Below, in pieces: positions 16,503-23,543 of a stretch of 23,993 nucleotides of DNA. The translations under genes were made by a program, and so were the position numbers. This DNA is from an uncultured Bacilli bacterium. Its GTDB lineage: Bacteria > Bacillota_I > Bacilli_A > RF39 > UBA660. The DNA lies in contig CAKORG010000017.1 of assembly GCA_934101495.1 (NCBI GenBank), forward strand, positions 1 to 23,993, given 5' to 3'. The notes beneath the pieces were generated by a model. It searched no databases and was not told the origin of the DNA. It was given only the letters and a program-made list of their open reading frames with translations. Numbering within the stretch: position 1 is the first letter of the stretch; each line of letters opens with the position of its first letter.

Positions 16503-17106
16503 TTTATATGATATAAAAAAAACAATTGATTTAATTAATGAAACAGATGCTGATGGTTTGCATGTTGATTTAATGGATGGCATTTATGCTGGGACTAAAA
16601 ATTTTGACATAGATTATCTTCAAGAAATATTTAAAGATAATACTAAACCAATGGATATTCATATGATGGTGGATAGACCTAGTAAATATTTAGATAAAAT
16701 CCTTTTGTTATATCCGGATTGTGTATATATACATCCCAAAACTGAACCGGGTGCACTTGGAATATTAAATGAGCTATCTTATCATGAAGTAAAAAGAGGA
16801 ATTGCCATAAATCCAGATGAAAAATTAGAAGAATTTGCTCATTATTTTCCATATGTAGATAGAGTTCTTTTAATGAGTGTTGTGCCAGGTAAAGGTGGTC
16901 AAAAATTTTTAGAAGGAACAGAAGATCGTCTTAAAGAATTGTTAACTTATAAAATTGAAAATACTTTTGAAATTTATATAGATGGTGGCATCAATGATAA
17001 AACAATAAAGAAAGTATTAGATGCCGATGGTGTAGTTTCAGGTTCTTTTATCTGTAAGTCAAAAGACTTTGAAAAGCAAATAGAAAAATTAAAAAAATCA
17101 TATTAA
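16474..17106 (+). CDS. rpe: ribulose-phosphate 3-epimerase family protein
   Basis: 210 residues, ATG 16474 with AAAGGAG at 16463-16468. The start lies 29 bases inside the end of rsgA. A TIM barrel with metal ligands His30, Asp32 (LHVDLMDG), His63 (DIHMMV) and Asp170 (IDGGIN) is visible; Asp32 and Asp170 are also the acid/base pair. The reaction is ribulose-5-phosphate to xylulose-5-phosphate in the pentose phosphate pathway. It diverges from typical Rpe: the first strand reads VSYISSLYD instead of the usual LSADF type, and the phosphate loop reads SVVPGKGGQKF. A related ketopentose- or hexulose-phosphate epimerase activity is therefore possible. Confidence 0.85.
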   Translation: MKITVSYISSLYDIKKTIDLINETDADGLHVDLMDGIYAGTKNFDIDYLQEIFKDNTKPMDIHMMVDRPSKYLDKILLLYPDCVYIHPKTEPGALGILNELSYHEVKRGIAINPDEKLEEFAHYFPYVDRVLLMSVVPGKGGQKFLEGTEDRLKELLTYKIENTFEIYIDGGINDKTIKKVLDADGVVSGSFICKSKDFEKQIEKLKKSY

Positions 17107-17116
17107 AAAAATACAT

Positions 17117-17153
17117 ACTCAAGTAGAAAAATACTTGAGTTTTATTTGTTTTT
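17117..17153 (+). terminator. terminator after rpe
   Basis: ACTCAAGTA (17117-17125) and TACTTGAGT (17132-17140) form a perfect 9 bp stem followed by TTTATTTGTTTTT. It ends the long run that begins at fic. Confidence 0.85.
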
Positions 17154-17164
17154 CATGATAAAAT
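17135..17164 (+). promoter_or_regulatory. probable priA promoter
   Basis: An extended -10 TGATAAAAT (hexamer 17159-17164), with TTGAGT at 17135-17140 and an 18 bp spacer. The -35 lies in the right arm of the rpe terminator. The priA ATG is 21 bases downstream. Confidence 0.45.
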
Positions 17165-17185
17165 ATAGTCACATGGAGGCTTTTA

Positions 17186-19369
17186 ATGTACGCAAAAGTT
17201 ATCATAGAATATAGTATAAAAAAATTAGATAAAGAATTTATATATATGATTCCAAATGATCTTTGGGGTGTTCTTAAAGTGGGAATGAAAGTAATGGTTC
17301 CTTTTGGTCATCAAGAAGTTGTGGGTTTTGTAACTGATATTTTAGATTCTATTCAGGATATATCATATGAAATTAAATACATAACAAGTATTGTAGATGA
17401 AAAGTTAGTTTTAAATAAAGAACTAATGGATTTAGGTAAATATTTATCTGAAAATACATTATGTACATTAATTACTGCATATCAAACAATGCTTCCTTCT
17501 AGTTTAAAAGTAAAAAAACAAAAAGCTAATTATGATTTATATGATGAGTATATTTTTATTAAAGATAAAGAAAAAGCTTTAGAATACAAAAATACATATC
17601 AAAATAAAAGAAAAAGTCAAATAAAAATAATTGATGAATTATTAGAAAAGGGTAAAGTCCTAAAGAAAAATTATAGTTTATTATTGGTTAAAACACTACT
17701 TGAAAATGGTGTGCTAGATATAGAAAAAGTGCAAAAATATCGAATTAATAAAAAAAGGAGTAATATAAAGAAAGAACTCACTGATGATCAGAATAAAGTA
17801 TTTTTAAAAGTTAAAGAGTCATTTGAAAAGTATGAACCATTTTTGCTTTATGGTATAACAGGTTCAGGAAAAACTGAAGTTTATATAAAATTAATTGAAG
17901 AAATTATAAAATGTGGCAAAACGGGAATTGTACTCGTTCCAGAGATTAGTTTGACACATCAAATTGCTAAAAGATTTTATGAAGTTTTTGGAAGTGATGT
18001 TGCTATTTTACATAGTTCTTTATCTCAAGGTGAAAAATATGATGAGTATTTAAAAATATATCGTGGGGAAGTTCATGTTGTAGTGGGCACTCGAAGTGCT
18101 ATATTTGCTCCGCTTCAAAATTTAGGTATTATAATTATTGATGAAGAAGATGCAAGTAGCTATAAACAAGATAATAATCCTAGATATCATGCCATAGATA
18201 TAGCGATGTATCGGGGAAAATATAATAATATTCCTGTTGTGCTTGCAAGTGCAACACCTTCTTTAGAGAGTAAAGCTAGAGCAGATAAAGGTGTTTATAC
18301 ATTACTTACTTTAAAAAATAGAGTGGGAACTGCCATATTACCAAAGATACATATAGTTAATATGGAAGATGAAATGAAAAAAAGAAATATGATTTTTAGT
18401 GATTTACTTATTTCTAAAATGAAAGAAAAAATATCTAAAAATGAACAAATTATTTTACTTCTAAATCGGAGAGGCTTTTCAACCTTTATTACATGTAGTA
18501 ATTGTGGTTTTACTTATAAATGTCCATCATGTGATATAACTCTAACATATCATAAAAGTACTAACAATTTAATATGTCATTATTGTGGTTATCAAAAGCG
18601 TTGTGAAGATGTTTGCCCAGAATGTCATGAAAAGTCTTTAAATTATTATGGACTTGGAACCGAAAAGCTTGAAGAAAAATTAAAAGAATTAATGCCTGAT
18701 GCAAGTGTTGTTCGAATGGATCAGGATACTACAAGAAATAAAGGTGCTCACGAAAAAATAATTGAAGATTTTAAAAGTGAAAAGTATAATATTTTGCTAG
18801 GAACACAGATGATTAGTAAGGGATTAGATTTTCCTAAAGTAACTTTAGTTGGAGTTATAAATGCTGATACTACTTTAAATATTCCTAATTTTAAAGCAAG
18901 TGAAAATACTTTTTCTCTTCTTCATCAAGTCGCAGGTCGAAGTGGCAGAAGCACATCACCTGGTGAAGTTATTATTCAAACATTTAATCCAGATAATTAC
19001 GTTATAAAATGTGCCCAAGAAAATTGTTATGATAAGTTTTATCTTTATGAAATGAACTTTAGGCAAAAACTTAAATATCCACCATATTTTTATTTAGTGA
19101 GTTTAAAAGTAATAGGTAAAGATTATCAAAATACAATAGAAATGAGTAAAAAAGTTAAAACTTACTTAGATAAAAATTTAAATGATGTAATTATTCTAGG
19201 ACCCACAACTGCGCAAGTATTTAAATTTAATAATGAATATCGAATGCAAATAATATTAAAATATAAAAAATGTGATAATTTGAGGAAATACTTGAAAGAG
19301 CTAGATAATTTGTTTATAATGAATAAGGATATTAGATTAGAAATAGATTTTAATCCAATTAATATTTAA
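17186..19369 (+). CDS. priA: primosomal protein N', replication restart helicase PriA
   Basis: 727 residues, ATG 17186 with TGGAGG at 17174-17179. The N-terminal 3'-end-binding domain starts YAKVIIEYSIKKLDKEFIY. The helicase core has Walker A GITGSGKT (223-230), motif II IIDEED (317-322), SATPS (355-359) and a C-terminal QVAGRSGRS. Between them is the PriA zinc-binding insert with cysteines at 437, 440, 446, 449, 464, 467, 473, 477 and 480. The enzyme recognises stalled forks and starts reassembly of the primosome, in Firmicutes together with DnaD, DnaB and DnaI. Motif II is DEED rather than the DEEH I expect in PriA. The gene carries its own promoter. Confidence 0.94.
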   Translation: MYAKVIIEYSIKKLDKEFIYMIPNDLWGVLKVGMKVMVPFGHQEVVGFVTDILDSIQDISYEIKYITSIVDEKLVLNKELMDLGKYLSENTLCTLITAYQTMLPSSLKVKKQKANYDLYDEYIFIKDKEKALEYKNTYQNKRKSQIKIIDELLEKGKVLKKNYSLLLVKTLLENGVLDIEKVQKYRINKKRSNIKKELTDDQNKVFLKVKESFEKYEPFLLYGITGSGKTEVYIKLIEEIIKCGKTGIVLVPEISLTHQIAKRFYEVFGSDVAILHSSLSQGEKYDEYLKIYRGEVHVVVGTRSAIFAPLQNLGIIIIDEEDASSYKQDNNPRYHAIDIAMYRGKYNNIPVVLASATPSLESKARADKGVYTLLTLKNRVGTAILPKIHIVNMEDEMKKRNMIFSDLLISKMKEKISKNEQIILLLNRRGFSTFITCSNCGFTYKCPSCDITLTYHKSTNNLICHYCGYQKRCEDVCPECHEKSLNYYGLGTEKLEEKLKELMPDASVVRMDQDTTRNKGAHEKIIEDFKSEKYNILLGTQMISKGLDFPKVTLVGVINADTTLNIPNFKASENTFSLLHQVAGRSGRSTSPGEVIIQTFNPDNYVIKCAQENCYDKFYLYEMNFRQKLKYPPYFYLVSLKVIGKDYQNTIEMSKKVKTYLDKNLNDVIILGPTTAQVFKFNNEYRMQIILKYKKCDNLRKYLKELDNLFIMNKDIRLEIDFNPINI

Positions 19370-19392
19370 GACTTAAGAAAGGGTGAGTTTAG

Positions 19393-20082
19393 ATGAAAAA
19401 TTTAAGTCATATTTTATGGGGCGTTGTTTTGGTGGTTATTGGTGTTATCTGGGGTTTAAACAGAACCGGAGTAACAGACATTAACATATTCTTTGATGGT
19501 TGGTGGACTTTATTTATTATTGTGCCAAGTGCTATATCTTTGGTTAACCCTAAAAATAATGGAAAAGTATCATCTGCGATATGTTTGGTTATTGGTATTT
19601 TTCTTCTTTTAGGCAGTTTAGATGTATTTGATTTTGACATTCTATGGGAAATTTTGTTGCCAGCTATAGTGGTTATCATAGGTCTTTCTTTAATATTTGG
19701 AAGTAAGATTAAAGCAGATGTTAAAGGAAAAATAGATAATGCTGATTTTTCAAATGTTGAAGTAGTAACTGCAACATTTGGAGAACAAAATATTAATAAA
19801 TCTGGAGAAAAGTTTGAAAAAGCTAATTTAGATGCTGTTTTTGGTGCTATCAAATTAGACTTAAGAGATGCTGATTTAAAAAGTGAAACTTATATTAAAG
19901 CAAGTGCTATCTTTGCAGGTATAACTATTCTTGTTCCAAGGGATGTAGAAGTAAAGATTAAATCTACACCAATATTCGGTGGAGTAACAAGTGAAAGTAT
20001 GGATGAAAAAGCAAATAAGAATGCAAAGAAAACAATCTATGTAGATGGTTTCGCATTGTTTGGAGGCATTGAAATAAAATGA
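19393..20082 (+). CDS. LiaF-like envelope protein
   Basis: 229 residues, ATG 19393 with AAAGGGTGA upstream. Residues 1 to about 102 hold four hydrophobic segments of the LiaI/LiaF transmembrane type (HILWGVVLVVIGVIWGLNRTG opening), and about 115-229 form the LiaF-like C-terminal domain of repeated beta strands (VVTATFGE, LDAVFGAIKLDLRDA, AIFAGITILVPRDVEVKI, TPIFGGV, FALFGGIEIK). LiaF in Bacillus holds the LiaRS two-component system off until the envelope is stressed. No LiaRS genes are in the window, so the partner is unknown. It overlaps the next gene by four bases (ATGA). Confidence 0.82.
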   Translation: MKNLSHILWGVVLVVIGVIWGLNRTGVTDINIFFDGWWTLFIIVPSAISLVNPKNNGKVSSAICLVIGIFLLLGSLDVFDFDILWEILLPAIVVIIGLSLIFGSKIKADVKGKIDNADFSNVEVVTATFGEQNINKSGEKFEKANLDAVFGAIKLDLRDADLKSETYIKASAIFAGITILVPRDVEVKIKSTPIFGGVTSESMDEKANKNAKKTIYVDGFALFGGIEIK

Positions 20083-20864
20083 ATCAAACAACTCAAAAAC
20101 TAATTAAAGCTTTTGCTATATGTTTAGCAATATTTATAATTGTAAGCATAATTAATATTGTTGTTTACTTTGCATCAAGTATATTTTCAGTTAATAATGA
20201 TGTTAGTATTAATGAAAATTATTCTAGTGAAATAAAGAATATTAGAATTGATATGGTGACATCTAATTTAGTTATTAAAAAAGGTGATACCCTAAATGTA
20301 ACTGCAGATAATGTAAGTAAAAGATTTAAAGTAAATGAAGAAAGTAATACTTTAACAATTAAAGAAAAAAGTGTAAATGTTTTTAGAAACAAAAGTATTA
20401 GTAAAGTAATAATTACTATTCCAAGTAATTTAAAAGATTTAAGTATTGATGTTGATGCTGGAAAGCTCGAAATTAGTGATATAAACACAAGTAGATTTAA
20501 CTTAGATCAAGGAGCTGGTAAAGTAACAATCACTAATTTAATATCAAATAAAACTGATATTGATGGTGGAGTTGGTGAACTTAATATTACGAGTTCAGTA
20601 CTAGAAGATTTGGATTTAGACATGGGAGCTGGAAAATTTTATTTTAGTGGTAGTTTACATGGTAATAATAAAATAGAACAAGGTATTGGAGAATTAATAC
20701 TTGATTTAAATGATAATGATTACACTATTAAAGCAAGTAAAGGTCTTGGTAGCATAACTATTAATGGAGAAAGCTATTCAAAGGATGCAACAGTGGGTGA
20801 AGGAATAAATGACATCAAGATAGATGGTGGAGTAGGAAATATAATAATCAATACAAACAAATAA
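20079..20864 (+). CDS. DUF4097-like beta-repeat membrane protein
   Basis: 261 residues, coupled to the LiaF-like gene by ATGA. One N-terminal transmembrane segment (about 8-35) anchors an outer domain made of short repeats, each with a G-x-G turn: DAGKLEISD, GAGKVTITN, GVGELNITS, GAGKFYFSG, GIGELILDL, GLGSITING, GVGNIIINT. The spacing of about 20-24 residues suggests a right-handed beta-solenoid, as in the DUF4097 'putative adhesin' family, which is often encoded with LiaF-like or phage-shock genes. Function is not established; a role in envelope stress is inferred from the neighbour. Confidence 0.75.
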   Translation: MNQTTQKLIKAFAICLAIFIIVSIINIVVYFASSIFSVNNDVSINENYSSEIKNIRIDMVTSNLVIKKGDTLNVTADNVSKRFKVNEESNTLTIKEKSVNVFRNKSISKVIITIPSNLKDLSIDVDAGKLEISDINTSRFNLDQGAGKVTITNLISNKTDIDGGVGELNITSSVLEDLDLDMGAGKFYFSGSLHGNNKIEQGIGELILDLNDNDYTIKASKGLGSITINGESYSKDATVGEGINDIKIDGGVGNIIINTNK

Positions 20865-20890
20865 GAAGGTTCAATATTGAACCTTCTTTT
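20863..20890. terminator. bidirectional terminator between convergent genes
   Basis: AAGAAGGTTCAA (20863-20874) and TTGAACCTTCTT (20877-20888) form a perfect 12 bp inverted repeat with T-rich tails on both strands. It serves both the DUF4097-like gene and the minus-strand XRE gene, overlapping the first stop codon and abutting the second. Confidence 0.85.
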
Positions 20891-21125
20891 AGTCTAATTT
20901 ATCAAAAAATACTTTAATATCTACATCTAAAACATCAGCAAATTTCCATAATGTTCCTAAGCTAAATGTTTGATAGTAATTTGGACTTTCTATATTTTTA
21001 ATAAATCCTTCACTGTAGTTTGTAAGCTGTGCAAATTTTGTGATACTTAATCCTTTTAATTTTCTTTGTTTTTTCAGATTATTTGCTACTAAATAATATA
21101 TATAATTTTCATCTTTTGTATTCAT
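20889..21125 (-). CDS. small XRE-family HTH regulator
   Basis: 78 residues; start CAT complement at 21123-21125 with AGGGTG upstream on the minus strand. The protein is a single helix-turn-helix domain: NNLKKQRKLKGLSITKFAQLTNYSEGFIKNIESPNYYQTFSLGTLWKFADVLDVDIKVFF. It fits a DNA-binding XRE repressor with no partner domain. It is divergent from the surface-protein gene at 21226, with 100 bases between the two starts, so it could control that gene or itself. Target genes are unknown. Confidence 0.8.
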   Translation of the reverse strand: MNTKDENYIYYLVANNLKKQRKLKGLSITKFAQLTNYSEGFIKNIESPNYYQTFSLGTLWKFADVLDVDIKVFFDKLD

Positions 21126-21191
21126 ATTTTCACCCTATAAATATTTTCTCATTAAAATTGCAATAAAAATTCATCCATTCGGTGAAAAATA

Positions 21192-21200
21192 TGATATAAT
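21192..21200 (+). promoter_or_regulatory. extended -10 promoter of the second surface protein
   Basis: TGATATAAT with the perfect hexamer at 21195-21200, the same nine bases as the fic promoter. No good -35. The imperfect inverted repeat TTCA...TGAA lies just upstream (21170-21186). Confidence 0.55.
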
Positions 21201-21225
21201 AAATATAATAGGAGTAGATAAATTT

Positions 21226-23112
21226 ATGGAAAACAAAAAAACAAAAATAATAAGTATAGTAGCAATAGTAGCATTAGCACTTACAGTAGTAACTGCAACA
21301 TATGCATACTTTCAAGCACAAACTGGGGAAGGATCGCAAACAGATATTAAAATAAATGCAAATACAGTTGATACATTTACATTTGCAACAGGAAGTCAAA
21401 TTTCGTTTACTTTGGACCAAGATAGTTTTGCAAGTGGAAAAGGTAATATAACAGGTTCAACTTTTGCAAGTGCGAAATTAACAGCAAATAATAAAACAAA
21501 TACAGCAACAGAACATTATTATTTATACTTAAGTATTTCTGATAATACATTTACATATTCAATAAATGAAAGTACACCAGAAATAATAATGACGGTAACT
21601 GATAGTAGTGGTAATGAAGTAACTAATATAAGTACACTTAATCATGTTATAGTAACAGGAGCAAATGGAACTCAAGTATCAGGATATGATATAACCAATA
21701 AAAATGGACTTATAACATTATTTAATAATAGAGAAATAACAACAACCTCTAGTAAAGAAGAAAAATGGAATATTAAAGTAACATTTGTAAATTATGACCA
21801 AAATCAAAATGCAAATGCTGGTAAAAGCATGAGTGCAAAGGTGATTATACAAAAGGAAAAAATAAGCTTATTAGCAGATTATGTAAAATCACTATATACA
21901 GGAACTCAAGGAGAAAATAGTATTTATTATCATGATAGTAGTCTCACAAACGGAGCAGGAGATAATAGTTATAGATATGCCGGGGGAAGTGATTCATGTA
22001 CTTTTAAAGGTGCAAATGTTCTGGGTGCTTATAGTGATGCAACATTTGGTGTATCACATGAAACAGATTGTCAAAAAGTATACACAATTAAAAGTGATGC
22101 AATAACTCTTTGGACGGATAATTCAATAACAAGATTATTATCAGATGAAAAACCAGTAACATGGACAGATGGCGCATGTAAAACTATGGATGGCGAAAGC
22201 GTTAATATTGGTTTTGTTGGTGGAAAATTTAATCCAGTTACAGAGGCTACATGTAAAGGAAACTCATATTTAGTTAAAACAGATGCATTAACAGCTCGAG
22301 TAGCAAATTTAAATATGGAATATGTTGGAGTTGGGACTTGGAATAGTGTAAATAACTTTGTATGTTTTGGAACAAACACAACACCATGTCCAACAGATAA
22401 CTTGTACAGAATAATCGGAGTATTTGGTGATAAAGTAAAATTAATCAAATATGATTATGCAAATAGTAATCTACTTGGAACAGATGGGGATTTTGGTTCA
22501 AGTGTATTTTTAAAAAGTGATTTTCCAACATATAAAGGAGAATTAACAACAATAGATACATATAATTGGAATTATAAAGCAAATAAAGCCACTTCGAATA
22601 CATGGAGTACAAGTTTATTTAATAAAACAAATTTAAATACGAATTATTTAAATAATATAGGTACAACATGGTCAAATATGATAGAGAATACTACATGGAA
22701 AGTAAGTGGACATACAACAATCAATGTTACTCCGAGCGTAATGTACATGGCAGAAATAACAAATGCAACAAAGACATATGGACCAAGTAATGGAACATCA
22801 AAAATAGGATTAATGTACGCAAGTGATTATGGATTTGCGGCAGCTCCGAGTGCGTGGACATCAAATATGAGTGATTATGATAGTCCAACAATAACATCAG
22901 TAAATTGGATGTATATGGGACTACCCGAATGGACAATTACGCCTTTTACTTCGTACAGCAACAATGTGTTCTATTTAGGCAACCCCGGCTATTTGAACAC
23001 GCACAGCGCGAGTGGTGAGTATGGCGGCCGTCCAGTCTTGTATCTAAAAGCTTCTGTTCCCTATGCCGGTGGAACTGGTGCTAAGGATTCACCGATTCGT
23101 TTAAAAATCTGA
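21226..23112 (+). CDS. secreted surface protein with TasA/SipW-type N-terminus and lectin-like variable C-terminus
   Basis: 628 residues, ATG 21226 with GGAG at 21211. The N-terminus (basic KKTK, hydrophobic IISIVAIVALALTVVTATYAYF, then QAQTGEGS) resembles the signal region of TasA/camelysin-like proteins exported by SipW-type peptidases. Residues ~32-210 look like a beta-sandwich. From ~218 the module LLADYVKSLYTGTQGENSIYYHDSSL matches the protein at 1-1287, but about 120 residues (~250-370, with several Cys) are inserted between RYAG and NNFVCFGTN. The shared end NWMYMGLPEWTITP...GRPVLYLKASV follows. Residues 567-601 form the hypervariable segment. The likely role is a displayed ligand-binding protein. 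I recognise the type from uncharacterised gut Firmicute proteins, without a verified function. Confidence 0.82.
   Translation: MENKKTKIISIVAIVALALTVVTATYAYFQAQTGEGSQTDIKINANTVDTFTFATGSQISFTLDQDSFASGKGNITGSTFASAKLTANNKTNTATEHYYLYLSISDNTFTYSINESTPEIIMTVTDSSGNEVTNISTLNHVIVTGANGTQVSGYDITNKNGLITLFNNREITTTSSKEEKWNIKVTFVNYDQNQNANAGKSMSAKVIIQKEKISLLADYVKSLYTGTQGENSIYYHDSSLTNGAGDNSYRYAGGSDSCTFKGANVLGAYSDATFGVSHETDCQKVYTIKSDAITLWTDNSITRLLSDEKPVTWTDGACKTMDGESVNIGFVGGKFNPVTEATCKGNSYLVKTDALTARVANLNMEYVGVGTWNSVNNFVCFGTNTTPCPTDNLYRIIGVFGDKVKLIKYDYANSNLLGTDGDFGSSVFLKSDFPTYKGELTTIDTYNWNYKANKATSNTWSTSLFNKTNLNTNYLNNIGTTWSNMIENTTWKVSGHTTINVTPSVMYMAEITNATKTYGPSNGTSKIGLMYASDYGFAAAPSAWTSNMSDYDSPTITSVNWMYMGLPEWTITPFTSYSNNVFYLGNPGYLNTHSASGEYGGRPVLYLKASVPYAGGTGAKDSPIRLKI
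22924..23048 (+). repeat. candidate DGR variable repeat, copy 2
   Basis: Partner of 1099-1223 at a constant offset of 21825. The 28 codons 22945-23028 differ from copy 1 at 36 bases, 32 of them in codon positions 1 or 2; 21 of the 36 have A in one copy, by my count. The 3' flank CGTCCAGTC... (23029-23048) is identical for 20 bases. Local GC is 50% by count (42 of 84) against a far lower surrounding value. Both copies code for residues just before the conserved RPVLYLK. Confidence 0.75.
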
Positions 23113-23120
23113 TGTTTTTT

Positions 23121-23147
23121 AGAAGTAATGTAAAGTTACTTCTTTTT
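23121..23147 (+). terminator. terminator of the second surface-protein gene
   Basis: AGAAGTAA (23121-23128) and TTACTTCT (23136-23143) pair with a 7-base loop, followed by TTTT. It lies nine bases after the stop codon. Confidence 0.8.
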
Positions 23148-23179
23148 AGTTGCAATAATAATATGATAATAGTTTAGTG

Positions 23180-23203
23180 AATATGTGAACAAATATTCAT
23201 ATA
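23180..23203. promoter_or_regulatory. candidate ArsR/SmtB-type operator
   Basis: The imperfect inverted repeat ATATG.TGAA-CAAATA-TTCA.TAT resembles the 12-2-12 operators of ArsR/SmtB/CadC repressors (TGAA...TTCA core). It lies between a possible -10 (GATAAT, 23165-23170) and the ArsR start at 23214, the usual place for self-repression. Confidence 0.5.
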
Positions 23204-23213
23204 AAGAGAGAAT

Positions 23214-23543
23214 ATGGAAAATATTGAAATAATTAATGAATTAAGTGAGTTCTTTAAAGTATTTAGTGATACAACAAGTGTAAGAATACTTGGAGTCTTA
23301 CTTGAAAAAGAAATATCGGTTGGTAATATAGCAAATAAAATAAGTGTTAGTTCTTCAGCTGTATCTCATCAATTAAGCTATTTAAGAAGTACTAGTTTAG
23401 TAAAAACTAGAAAGGACGGACAAGTAATATATTATAATAAAAGAAGTGATAAAATAAAGCCAAATGCTAAGAAAAGCTTAGATAAACTAAGAAGCGATGG
23501 TATAAGTAATTTAGTAATTTATCTGGTGATGATGAAGAAGTAG
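23214..23543 (+). CDS. ArsR-family regulator fused to P-type ATPase debris
   Basis: 109 codons, ATG 23214 with AGAGAG upstream. Residues 1 to ~77 are an ArsR winged helix: FFKVFSDTTSVRILGVLLEKEISVGNIANKISVSSSAVSHQLSYLRSTSLVKTRKDGQVIYYN in parts, with recognition helix SSSAVSHQLSYLR. The normal C-terminal dimer helix is missing. Residues ~78-102 (SDKIKPNAKKSLDKLRSDGISNLVI) match a different family, the phosphorylation-domain region of metal P-type ATPases, in the same frame. A frameshift at ~23520-23522 then adds YLVMMKK and a stop. The alpha-3 metal-site cysteines (usual ELCVCD-type) are absent here (EISVGN). It could still make a stable DNA-binding fragment, or it may be dead. Confidence 0.65.
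   Translation: MENIEIINELSEFFKVFSDTTSVRILGVLLEKEISVGNIANKISVSSSAVSHQLSYLRSTSLVKTRKDGQVIYYNKRSDKIKPNAKKSLDKLRSDGISNLVIYLVMMKK

Noticed and set aside
19407..19853. 148-codon minus-strand open frame
   Set aside because: Antisense to the LiaF-like gene, which has a good start, motifs and operon position.
23214..23543. Intact ArsR repressor of 109 residues
   Set aside because: The last third matches a P-type ATPase rather than the ArsR dimer helix, and the end YLVMMKK arises from a frameshift.
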